This document shows, one piece after another, positions 1 through 8,592 of a DNA stretch of 35,980 nucleotides (the first letter of the stretch is position 1; every line of letters starts with the position of its first letter). The DNA comes from Myxococcales bacterium (GTDB lineage: Bacteria > Lernaellota > Lernaellaia > Lernaellales > Lernaellaceae). Where the stretch lies: contig JAAYVF010000019.1 of NCBI GenBank assembly GCA_012517325.1, positions 1 to 35,980 of the forward strand, written 5' to 3'. Both the position numbers and the translations under genes were made by a program. Below the pieces are notes generated by a model. That model was given only the letters and a program-made list of their open reading frames with translations, did no database searches and was not told where the DNA came from.

Positions 1-326
1 CGCGAGCCGCCGTCCGATCGGTTCCGCCGCTCCGCGCCCTTTTCCCATCCTTACGTTGACAGTAAATATCCATAGCACCGCCCGGGCCGGATAAGCAAGC
101 GATTTTTTGTATCCAAAATAAAAATCTTTGGCGGGTTCGACTGCTGGATTTTTGGGGTAGTGGCTTCTCTCATCTATAAAATTCAGCCACCATGGTTCAC
201 AATACCGTCTAAATTATCTTTCCGCTACGACAATGGTAATGTATATTTATCATGTTGTTTCTTTCAGATCGGTGGCGATTGTAGGTTGCTGCGATAGGAA
301 AAACGAAAAATACCGGAGGATGTCTG
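1..326. other. Intergenic region before the first gene
   Basis: I see no convincing gene here. Open frames in it lack a ribosome binding site or are antisense to the lipoprotein that follows. The sequence becomes AT-rich after about position 80, which is unusual for this window and fits a promoter and leader for the gene at 327. A TTGACA hexamer lies at 56-61, but no matching -10 box follows at normal spacing, so I do not call a promoter. A GGAGG ribosome binding site near 315-319 serves the downstream start. Confidence 0.5.
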
Positions 327-932
327 ATGGAAAAGAGGCTTGTTCTTTTGCTGTTGGCGATCCTGTTTGGCGCCTGTTTTTGGTTATCGGCTTGCGATTG
401 CAACAAAGACGACGCGGACCGAGTCGAGGAACCCGCTGACGACGACACCCTGTCGATCGATCCGGATCCAACTTGCGGTTCGGTCGCCGAGATGATGAAC
501 GAACTCTGCACGGGAGCGCTACCCGACGAACACGGCAACGTGCCAGGCGAAGCCGGGTTGAAAAAATGGTGCGAACTGTCCGCGGCGCTCATGCCCTCCG
601 AAACGTTTCCGCCGTTCTGGGAGTGCCTATCCCATTGTTTTCCGTTCGGAGGGGAATGCGACAGCAGTTGCGTTCTTGGTTGTCTGGCCCCGCCGAATCC
701 GGGAAGCGATTGCGGCGCGGCGATCTTCGGCATTTATCACTGCAACATCGAAATCGTTTTCAAGGGAACCGACCTTTGGATCCCGCAGTTGGATTTGCTG
801 GCGATTTGCGACAACCTGCCCGGCTATCCGATGGACTGCTACCTCGGTTGTTGGGAAAAGTACCCCTGCTCCGATCCGATCGAAGGATTGCAGCATGAAA
901 TTTTATTGGCCTGCATCAATGGCTGCGGATGA
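327..932 (+). CDS. Cys-rich lipoprotein of unknown function
   Basis: This is a 201-residue predicted lipoprotein. A hydrophobic signal segment ends in a lipobox (LSAC), with the lipidated Cys near residue 23, followed by an acidic linker containing DDAD and ADDD. The mature part has many Cys residues, several as closely spaced pairs, which suggests an extracytoplasmic disulfide-bonded domain. The residue after the lipidated Cys is Asp, which in enterobacteria retains lipoproteins at the inner membrane; whether that rule applies here is unknown. A GGAGG about 8 bases before ATG supports the start. I do not recognise the family. The acidic post-Cys linker recurs in four other lipoproteins of this window. 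Confidence 0.75.
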   Translation: MEKRLVLLLLAILFGACFWLSACDCNKDDADRVEEPADDDTLSIDPDPTCGSVAEMMNELCTGALPDEHGNVPGEAGLKKWCELSAALMPSETFPPFWECLSHCFPFGGECDSSCVLGCLAPPNPGSDCGAAIFGIYHCNIEIVFKGTDLWIPQLDLLAICDNLPGYPMDCYLGCWEKYPCSDPIEGLQHEILLACINGCG

Positions 933-975
933 ATTGCCGCCGCGAGAAACGGCTTGATCTTCGTCCGTCCCGCGA

Positions 976-1575
976 TCACTGTTGCTCGGCAATGCAGTTC
1001 GCGGCCGCTTCGCAAGCGTCCCAGTTTTGGAGGACGCAAAGGAAATATTCGTCGCCGTAGCCGTACGGATTGACGTCTTCACAGCAGTAGATAATGACTT
1101 CCTCCAAAGTGTCGCCCAGGGACTTGCCGCAGTCATGATAATAGTGCGTCCACAGGTCCGCGCAGGTCGGGATGACGCACTCGTCGTTTTCCTCGTCGCA
1201 ATAGGCCACCAAGGTATCACATGGATTCGCGGCGGGAAGGCAATCCAGGGTTTCCGGATCGCACATTTCCTCGCCGTTGCAGTAGAAGCCGTCGGAGCAG
1301 GAGCCGCCGCCGTTGGCCGTCCAGGCGTCGGCGGCCTGGCCGGCATCGCAAAGGTAACACGGGGCCGCCGGATTGCGGTCGCCCTGGGCGTAGCATTGAC
1401 CGTCGATCAGGCAATCGCAGGGCGGGGATTCGTCGTTGTCGTTATCATTATCGTCGTCGCCGGTGTTGTCGTCGTCGTTATCGTTGTCGTCGTCGTCCGC
1501 GCAACCGACGAATAACGCCATTCCGCCAAGAAGTGAAATTGCCACGAGAAACATCAACCCAGACAAGTCGCGCAT
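976..1575 (-). CDS. Cys-rich lipoprotein with Asp/Asn linker
   Basis: This is a 199-residue predicted lipoprotein. The signal peptide ends in a lipobox (FVGC), followed by a low-complexity Asp/Asn stretch at about residues 26-48. Next comes a Cys-rich module at about 52-120 with the order DCLIDGQCY, NPAAPCYLC, GGSCSDGFYCNGEE and MCDPETLDC. That pattern resembles the disintegrin-like Cys-rich repeats found in many myxobacterial-type surface proteins, so an exposed or binding role is plausible but inferred. A C-terminal half with further Cys pairs is unrecognised. A GGAGGG five bases before ATG supports the start. It is convergent with the lipoprotein at 327-932, with only 43 bases between the two stops. 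Confidence 0.8.
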   Translation of the reverse strand: MRDLSGLMFLVAISLLGGMALFVGCADDDDNDNDDDNTGDDDNDNDNDESPPCDCLIDGQCYAQGDRNPAAPCYLCDAGQAADAWTANGGGSCSDGFYCNGEEMCDPETLDCLPAANPCDTLVAYCDEENDECVIPTCADLWTHYYHDCGKSLGDTLEEVIIYCCEDVNPYGYGDEYFLCVLQNWDACEAAANCIAEQQ

Positions 1576-1635
1576 TGTCGCCCTCCAATAATTTTGGATG
1601 AAAACAGTTGATAATAAAGCCGTCGTCCTGACGGT

Positions 1636-1950
1636 TCAGTTCACTTCCATTTCCGGGCCGGGCATCGCCATCGGCGCGGCGATCTCCAGTTTGCCGAAGC
1701 GTTTTTCGTAGTTCTTGATCTGCTGATCCAGCAGCATCAGGGTGCGCTTGGCGTTTTTCGGGGACATGATGATCCGGCTGGAAACCTTGGTTTTCGGCCG
1801 GCCGGGCTGAATGAAAACGAAATCGAGCACGAATTCCGAGTCGGAATGATTGACGATGCACAAGTTGGCGTAGGTGCCGCCGGCCACGGCTTCATCGACC
1901 TTGATTTCCATTTTCACCGCGGGCTTTTTGGGCAATTTGTCTTCCGTCAT
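1636..1950 (-). CDS. DUF3467 family protein
   Basis: This is a 104-residue cytoplasmic protein that matches the DUF3467 pattern as I know it. A short charged N-terminus is followed by a beta-rich core with YANLCIVNHSDSEFVLDF, then a loop and RIIMSPKNAKR leading into an amphipathic C-terminal helix. Function is unknown in this family. An AGGAGG four bases before ATG gives a strong start. It lies 60 bases upstream of the lipoprotein at 976-1575 on the same strand and diverges from glpK; nothing in either neighbour explains a role. Confidence 0.85.
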   Translation of the reverse strand: MTEDKLPKKPAVKMEIKVDEAVAGGTYANLCIVNHSDSEFVLDFVFIQPGRPKTKVSSRIIMSPKNAKRTLMLLDQQIKNYEKRFGKLEIAAPMAMPGPEMEVN

Positions 1951-2062
1951 GATCCCTCCTTGGTCGATTCAGAATAAACCCCGTCCGAGGCCTGTCAACC
2001 GGTTGCCGCTCGACGCCGCAAAGTGTTATTAAAAGCGCGTTCCACCTTCAAAGGAGACCGCG

Positions 2063-3541
<1,479 letters not shown>

Positions 3542-3561
3542 GCGGCAGCGAAGCACGAATA

Positions 3562-3591
3562 AAAAAGGCGATCCGATCGGGTCGCCTTTTT
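3562..3591. terminator. Bidirectional intrinsic terminator between glpK and tatA
   Basis: A perfect 10-bp inverted repeat (AAAAAGGCGA with TCGCCTTTTT) surrounds a 10-base loop. The T run lies on the glpK side and the A run serves the opposite strand. It sits 20 bases after the glpK stop and 26 bases before the tatA stop, exactly where two convergent units need to end. Confidence 0.9.
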
Positions 3592-3617
3592 GTTTTCGTT
3601 TGGCCGTAACGGTCGCG

Positions 3618-3812
3618 TTACTCTTTCTTTTCTTCGATTTTCTTTTCGGGTTCGTTTTTCTTGTCGCCGGCGGTCAGATCGGCGGATGAGGCATCCTTGA
3701 ATTCCTTGATGCCCTTGCCCAGGCCGCGGCCGACTTCCGGCAACTTGCCCACGCCGAAAATGATCAGAATGATCACCAGGATGATGATCAGTTCGGTCGC
3801 CCCAATGCCCAT
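3618..3812 (-). CDS. tatA: Twin-arginine translocase subunit TatA
   Basis: TatA multimerises to form the protein-conducting element that moves folded twin-arginine substrates across the inner membrane. The 64-residue product shows the standard order: a short N-terminal transmembrane helix (about residues 5-20, isoleucine-rich), the FGVGKLPE hinge, an amphipathic helix beginning [14 protein letters not shown], then a charged, Lys/Glu-rich tail. No tatB or tatC is present in the window, so this is an orphan tatA as seen in many bacteria. A GGGAG lies upstream of ATG. A 43-codon membrane-peptide gene ends 12 bases before this start and is probably co-transcribed. Confidence 0.95.
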   Translation of the reverse strand: MGIGATELIIILVIILIIFGVGKLPEVGRGLGKGIKEFKDASSADLTAGDKKNEPEKKIEEKKE

Positions 3813-3824
3813 GACTCTTCTCCC

Positions 3825-3956
3825 TTATTTAAAGTATGGGGTGATCAGTCCCCACCCCAGGATTTCGTCCACCGTGGCGAACCCGAGCAGGCCGACGTAC
3901 ACGATGAGCAAACCCAGCAGCAGATTGGGCCAGATTTTTTGCAGGCGCTCGAGCAT
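3825..3956 (-). CDS. Small single-span membrane protein (43 aa) upstream of tatA
   Basis: I translated this short frame by hand. It reads MLERLQKIWPN, then a hydrophobic stretch (LLLGLLIVYVGLLGF, about residues 12-26), then ATVDEILGWGLITPYFK and a TAA stop. An AGGAGG motif sits about six bases before the ATG, which is as good as any start in the window. The stop is only 12 bases before the tatA start codon, so the two are very likely one transcript. The positive residues before the helix predict a cytoplasmic N-terminus. I do not recognise a family. A role with Tat is only suggested by position. Confidence 0.65.
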   Translation of the reverse strand: MLERLQKIWPNLLLGLLIVYVGLLGFATVDEILGWGLITPYFK

Positions 3957-4149
3957 ACCGCCCTCCTTTGCACAACGCCGGTATCCTCATAGCACATTCC
4001 GCGGTGACCCGCAATCAAGCGGCCGGTCAGAGGAAGTCGTCCTGATTCTTGTTAATATTCTGCCGGCTTGCCGGATGAATCGGTAAAAGGATTATTAAGT
4101 TGGTTACCCAACAGCATTGGAAAAGGGTGATGGCTTGTCCGTGTCGAAC

Positions 4150-4335
4150 CTAATCCAGATAGCGCTTTGTTGCGAGGTCCAGAGCTTGGCGACGAGCGTT
4201 CTCGTATTGGATGAAGATACTCTCGGTCGCCTTGATGAGTTGATCATGCGCTTGGCGCACCTTTTCCGGCGTGTCCAAAAGCCGTTCCCCTTTTTCTGAT
4301 TTTGTAACTCTCAGAATGAGATCGGATCTTTTCAT
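4150..4335 (-). CDS. Small helical protein coupled to the cysteine peptidase
   Basis: This is a 61-residue, highly charged, probably all-helical protein (starts MKRSDLILRVTKSE) with no signal peptide or membrane segment. The ATG chosen here overlaps the stop of the upstream cysteine-peptidase gene in an ATGA arrangement, the classic layout for translational coupling. A GTG two codons earlier is possible but less likely. The tight coupling suggests a fixed partner, for example a regulator, adaptor or immunity-type protein, but this is inference. I do not recognise the family. Base composition is AT-richer than the surrounding genome, as in its partner. Confidence 0.65.
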   Translation of the reverse strand: MKRSDLILRVTKSEKGERLLDTPEKVRQAHDQLIKATESIFIQYENARRQALDLATKRYLD

Positions 4336-5837
4336 GGGCACTCCCGTAGGTTGTTCACGTAAATATCATAGGGCCTTGAATCATGCAACCGCTTGTCCAT
4401 AACGAAGCGATGTGGTTTCAGTGAGCTTGTGTCGCGGTCGTTAACGATGAACCGACGCGGAAAGTGGATTGCGATGAAGCCGAACGGATCTTGCTGGGAG
4501 GCGGTGGCATCCCAAATGATTTCACCGAGGACCTGGCCTTTTTTTGCGCCCAGCGTACGATCGTCATACAATACCTTGGTGGTCATTTCGCAAACCCAAA
4601 TGAACTTCGGCATGGGAATTTGCTGGTAAACGCGACTTACCTCGTTTCCAATCGGGTGATCCTTGCGATATTTCTTATAAGAACGCGACGAAGTGAGAAA
4701 AATTCGAAACACCAAGTCCGGTGGTTCAAAACCAAAATTTTCCGTATTGAATCCATTGTTGGGGCAGAGAATATGAAATACATAGCTCTCGATGTGTTCA
4801 GCGGCCAGATAAATCTTTTCGTAAACCGGGACCACAAAGGTATCGATGTCCGCTATTTTGAACTCGGACTCATGAGGAACCAACCCGGTTGGCCCGCTTT
4901 TCCATAGCACCTGATAGGGAAGATGGTTGTCGTCATTGACAATAAATCCATCGACCAAATCATAGGTATTTATCGGATTACCGCCGGCAATGGCCGCGGC
5001 GGACCTTGGACAAGAGTGACCAAGAATCGTAATGGCATGGCTTTTCCCTCTTAGCCCGGCCACAACCGGCAAGCCAGACTCAACATAATAATATAGGAGC
5101 CGGTTAAATAAGGCCGGATCATTCCGATAGGTTTCACGAAAATAGATCAATGGGAAAAAACCGAACCGAGTGAAAATCTCCGACACCTGAAAAACAGTCA
5201 GACCGGTTGAAGGGACGCGCCTACCAAGCGAAAGATCATGAGTGAGTTGAGTCAGTTCATAAGGGTGAATTTCCGCGTAGGCCACGTACCTCTCGGAAAA
5301 GTAACGAAAAATCATCCAACATGCCGCGTGGGCACAAACGGTCACGTCTGTATCCTGGCTGATATAAGGAAAAGCATCAATCGCCAACGGCGAGCCGAGC
5401 AAATGATTTTTATAGCGAGTTTGCGCTAGAAAACCATGAACAAAACCAAGAAGAGCCGGGTTGATAAGCGTACGGCCGATGGTATTGGTTCTGGTCGGGC
5501 GAATGACCATCGAGCCGATATATTTTTCTTGGTACCGAGTCAGGTCCCAAAGCCCACGCGGGGCAATTCTCGTATTGAAAAAATTCAATCGGATCGCGCG
5601 AGGTGAATAGAGGGCGAATTTCTTTGAATAAAAGTGTGAAAACGTGTCTCGGTAATCCTTGTCATGGTAGTCTTTCTCAATCAACACGCACTGGGCGACA
5701 TCATGAAGGTAATGATAAATTTGACTCCAATCCCAGGGGGTCAAGAAATCCTGACAAAGATCAGACATTGATTGCCAATCTTCGGCTGATCGAAAATGAA
5801 CCAACGGATGCGTACTATTTTTGTAATATACCGTCAT
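4332..5837 (-). CDS. Predicted papain/C39-like cysteine peptidase, uncharacterised
   Basis: This is a 501-residue protein without a signal peptide. The centre looks like a papain-fold cysteine peptidase. QDTDVTVCAHAACWM (residues 161-175) offers an oxyanion Gln161 and nucleophile Cys168, as in the C39 pattern of Cys followed by Ala and a long helix. GKSHAITILGH supplies His267, and FIVNDDNHLPYQ supplies an Asp at 302 or 303. A preceding segment (YIGSMVIRPTRTNTIGRTLI, 106-125) and a long C-terminal region (about 340-501) are not recognised. The start is set at the ATG at 5837 because GAGGAG lies just before it; an upstream start at 5873 is possible. The gene is clearly AT-richer than its neighbours (one sampled line is 24/60 GC against 41/60 in the porin gene), which suggests transfer. 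It is coupled to the small gene at 4150-4335. Confidence 0.7.
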   Translation of the reverse strand: MTVYYKNSTHPLVHFRSAEDWQSMSDLCQDFLTPWDWSQIYHYLHDVAQCVLIEKDYHDKDYRDTFSHFYSKKFALYSPRAIRLNFFNTRIAPRGLWDLTRYQEKYIGSMVIRPTRTNTIGRTLINPALLGFVHGFLAQTRYKNHLLGSPLAIDAFPYISQDTDVTVCAHAACWMIFRYFSERYVAYAEIHPYELTQLTHDLSLGRRVPSTGLTVFQVSEIFTRFGFFPLIYFRETYRNDPALFNRLLYYYVESGLPVVAGLRGKSHAITILGHSCPRSAAAIAGGNPINTYDLVDGFIVNDDNHLPYQVLWKSGPTGLVPHESEFKIADIDTFVVPVYEKIYLAAEHIESYVFHILCPNNGFNTENFGFEPPDLVFRIFLTSSRSYKKYRKDHPIGNEVSRVYQQIPMPKFIWVCEMTTKVLYDDRTLGAKKGQVLGEIIWDATASQQDPFGFIAIHFPRRFIVNDRDTSSLKPHRFVMDKRLHDSRPYDIYVNNLRECP

Positions 5838-6190
5838 GCCTCTCCTCGCCTCACAGATTCCTCGTTCAAACAATCCAACCGAAGTAATTTATTTAGCCAC
5901 CTTAGAAAATTATGAGTTACCGTCGTTTGCTTGACTCCTATACGTACCGGTACTTGATGTCAAGAGTAAATTGCAAATGCCATCGTTTCAGTAAAATGAA
6001 AAGTTTTTCACCAGTTTGGTGACTACCTTGAGCGTTCAAGCGGCCGCTTCCAGCGAAACCCGGCCGGAAACCTTTGAACTTGCATTCAGACCGCCAAACC
6101 GTTATACACTGCTAGATTCTCCGAGGATTTTGGGATGCTGAACCGCCCGCCTTTGATCGGCGGCCGCGGCCCGAAGAAAGGGTGGTATCC
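5838..6190. other. AT-rich intergenic region with short palindromes
   Basis: No gene is seen in this stretch, which separates the divergent cysteine-peptidase cassette from the porin gene. It must hold the promoters of both. Two short adjacent palindromes are visible: GTACCGGTAC at 5944-5953 and CTTGATGTCAAG at 5953-5964, either of which could be an operator. GC rises again after about 6040, marking the end of the AT-rich island. Confidence 0.4.
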
Positions 6191-7666
6191 ATGAAACGCC
6201 TGCCGAGCCTGTTCGCCCTGACCCTGATAATGACATTGCTGGCCGCCCCGGCTTTCGCCGCCAACGGCCTGGATGCCACTTCCTCCGGCGTCCGCGCCGC
6301 GGGCATGGGCGGCACGGATCTGGCCATCGCCCTCGACGCGACCGCGATCGACACCAACCCGGCGGGCCTGATGCAGTTGACCGGCCACCGCGTCGATTTC
6401 GGTACCAGCCTGCTGATGCCGCAACTGCACTTCAAAAACGACCTCAACGACGCCGACGGCGAACCGCTTTACGTGCTCTCGCCCGTGGCGGCGTGGGGTT
6501 ACAAGCTCAAGAACCTGCCGCTGGCGACCGGCTTCGGCGTCTTCACCCAGGGCGGCGCCGGTACTTCCAGTTTCGAGTTGAAACACGCGTTGCTCGGCAA
6601 CGACACGCGTTACTACTCCAACATCCAGACCATCAAAATCGCGGGCGCGCTGGCCTGGGCGCCGCATCCCACCATCGCCTTGGGCGTCGCGCCGCATCTG
6701 TCGCTCTCGCGGATGGACCTCGATCTGCCCTACACCCGCGCCACCAAATGGCTGCGCGGCCACGCCGATCCGACCAACATGGAAACCTGGAATTCGGTTT
6801 TCCGGAAGCCGGTTTCGGAAGGCGGTTTCGGGTTTGACGAAGCGACCTTCCGCCTGCGGCTCAACAACGCGACGGCATACGGCGTCGGCTTGAAGGCGGG
6901 CGCGTTGTGGATGCCGATCGACGCGGTGCACGTCGGCGTCGCCTACACCCTGATGGTGCCGATGGATTACATCGGCCACGCCCGGATGGATCTCAAACCG
7001 CAACTCTCGGCCGGCCGCGAACGGCTGTACAAGGAACTGCTCCGCCAGGGATTGTCGGCGGAGGAAGCGGCGCGGCAGGCGGATTTGCAGATGCAGTTCT
7101 GGGGCATCGAGGACAACGATCTGGAATCCCGGTACGATTCGCACGTCGAGTTCACCTGGCCGCAACGGGCCGGCCTCGGATTGTCGTTCCGGCCGGGCGA
7201 AAGCTGGCTGCTGGGCGTCGACGGTTCGTTCATCAACTGGGCCAAGACGATGCAAAACGTCAAATGGGTGATCGAGAAGCCCAACAACCGCAACTCCAAG
7301 CACGTTCTCGGCCAGAAAAGAAAGAACACCATCCTGCACGAAAAATGGGACGATCAGTTCGTCGTCGCGGCGGGCGTGCAGTACGAATTCGTCGAAAATT
7401 TCTGGGGCCGGCTGGGCTACAACTACGGCAACAACCCGACCCCGGACGACAGCGTCACGCCGATTCTGCCGGGCATCCAGGAACACCACGCGACCGCCGG
7501 CCTCGGCTATCGCCACGGGATGTGGGAACTCAACGGTTTCTACGAATACGGCGTGCCCAACACGCAAAAAGCGGCCGACGAACATTGGTGGGCCGACGAA
7601 TACAACGGCAGCGAGACCACCCAGGGCTCGCACAACGCCGGCGTGATGATGTCGCTGATGTTCTGA
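6191..7666 (+). CDS. OmpP1/FadL/TodX family outer-membrane transporter
   Basis: The product is a predicted outer-membrane beta-barrel of the FadL family, which carries long-chain fatty acids or other hydrophobic compounds across the outer membrane. The 491 residues begin with a signal peptide ending in AFAA. The mature N-terminus follows the family pattern: NGLDATSSGVRAAGMGGTD and then AIDTNPAGL, the hatch region with the NPA motif. The rest is an alternating beta pattern ending in an aromatic-terminated strand (VMMSLMF), as expected for BamA recognition. An ATG at 6191 with AAAGGG upstream is preferred over a GTG at 6182. The substrate cannot be told from sequence. Confidence 0.9.
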   Translation: MKRLPSLFALTLIMTLLAAPAFAANGLDATSSGVRAAGMGGTDLAIALDATAIDTNPAGLMQLTGHRVDFGTSLLMPQLHFKNDLNDADGEPLYVLSPVAAWGYKLKNLPLATGFGVFTQGGAGTSSFELKHALLGNDTRYYSNIQTIKIAGALAWAPHPTIALGVAPHLSLSRMDLDLPYTRATKWLRGHADPTNMETWNSVFRKPVSEGGFGFDEATFRLRLNNATAYGVGLKAGALWMPIDAVHVGVAYTLMVPMDYIGHARMDLKPQLSAGRERLYKELLRQGLSAEEAARQADLQMQFWGIEDNDLESRYDSHVEFTWPQRAGLGLSFRPGESWLLGVDGSFINWAKTMQNVKWVIEKPNNRNSKHVLGQKRKNTILHEKWDDQFVVAAGVQYEFVENFWGRLGYNYGNNPTPDDSVTPILPGIQEHHATAGLGYRHGMWELNGFYEYGVPNTQKAADEHWWADEYNGSETTQGSHNAGVMMSLMF

Positions 7667-7687
7667 TCGCCGTTCGCGCCAACCCGC

Positions 7688-7720
7688 GGGGCCGGCCTTT
7701 CGCCGGCCTCGTTTCATTTT
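7688..7720 (+). terminator. Probable intrinsic terminator after the porin gene
   Basis: A GC-rich hairpin (GGCCGGC, loop of five, GCCGGCC, extended by one G-C and one G-T pair) is followed by GTTTCATTTT. It lies 22 bases after the porin stop and before the ribosome binding site of the next gene. The T tract is interrupted, so strength is uncertain. Confidence 0.5.
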
Positions 7721-7767
7721 CCGGTCGCGCTCCGGCGCGCGCCGCGCTACCGACGGGAGGTTTTCTC

Positions 7768-8592
7768 GTGTCGCACCACACCATGAACCCGGATGAACAA
7801 CAACAGCAGGACCAACGCATTGCGCAGACGTTGTCGCGCATCCGCCACAAGATCCTCGTCATGAGCGGCAAGGGCGGCGTCGGCAAATCGACCGTCGCCG
7901 TCAATCTGGCCGCCGCCCTGGCGAAGGCCGGCCGGAAGGTCGGCGTGCTCGATGTCGACCTGCACGGACCGACCGTGCCGGTGCTGCTGGGCATCGTCGG
8001 CCAGCGGGCCGGCGCCTCGGAAGACGCCCTGCTGCCGCTGCCGGTATCGCCCAATCTGTCGGCGCTGTCCATCGGCAACCTGCTGGACGAAAACGACCGG
8101 GCGGTCATCTGGCGCGGCCCGATGAAAATCAGCGCCATCCGGCAGTTACTTGCCGACGTCGATTGGGGCGAACTGGATTACCTGATCATCGACTCCCCGC
8201 CGGGAACCGGCGACGAACCGCTGACCGTCGCGCAGACGATTCCCGACCTGCGGGCGCTGATCGTCACCACGCCGCAGGAAGTCAGTCTGGCGGACGTGCG
8301 CAAATCCATCGATTTCTGCAAAGCGGTGATGCTGCCGATCCTGGGCCTGGTGGAAAACCTGAGCGGCTACGTCTGTTCGCAGTGCGGCCATCTCGAGCCG
8401 CTTTTCGGCGAGGGCGGCGGCCGGCGGACGGCGGAAAAGTTCGAACTGCGGCTGCTCGGCCAGGTGCCGATCGACCCGGCCGTGGTGCGCGGCGGCGACG
8501 CCGGCCGGCCGTACGTGCTGGAAGAAGTCGAGGGACCGGCGAGCCGGGCTTTCGCGGAGATCGTCAAGGCCGTCGAGGAAAAGCTCGGCTGA
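7768..8592 (+). CDS. Mrp/NBP35-type P-loop ATPase
   Basis: Mrp/ApbC/NBP35 proteins bind and transfer iron-sulfur clusters using ATP. The 274-residue product has the deviant Walker A motif GKGGVGKS (residues 34-41), a switch region DVDLHGPTVP, Walker B-like LIIDSPPGTGDE, and the CxxC pair Cys203/Cys206 (YVCSQCGH) that bridges clusters at the dimer interface. There is no N-terminal MIP18-like domain, so it is the short form. The start is taken as a GTG with GGGAGG seven bases upstream; an ATG five codons later lacks such a site. It is convergent with the peptidase gene, the two stop codons being directly adjacent. Confidence 0.93.
   Translation: MSHHTMNPDEQQQQDQRIAQTLSRIRHKILVMSGKGGVGKSTVAVNLAAALAKAGRKVGVLDVDLHGPTVPVLLGIVGQRAGASEDALLPLPVSPNLSALSIGNLLDENDRAVIWRGPMKISAIRQLLADVDWGELDYLIIDSPPGTGDEPLTVAQTIPDLRALIVTTPQEVSLADVRKSIDFCKAVMLPILGLVENLSGYVCSQCGHLEPLFGEGGGRRTAEKFELRLLGQVPIDPAVVRGGDAGRPYVLEEVEGPASRAFAEIVKAVEEKLG

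Noticed and set aside
3829-4014. 61-codon minus-strand frame before tatA
   Set aside because: It overlaps, in another frame, the 43-codon membrane peptide that has the strong ribosome binding site; this frame has none and its product is Arg-rich without pattern.
4099-4112. Small hairpin GTTGG/CCAAC after the 61-residue gene
   Set aside because: Only 5 bp with an interrupted T tract on the minus strand; too weak to call.
6086-7717. 543-codon minus-strand frame opposite the FadL-like gene
   Set aside because: Composition of an antisense shadow; the plus strand holds a well-supported outer-membrane protein with signal peptide.
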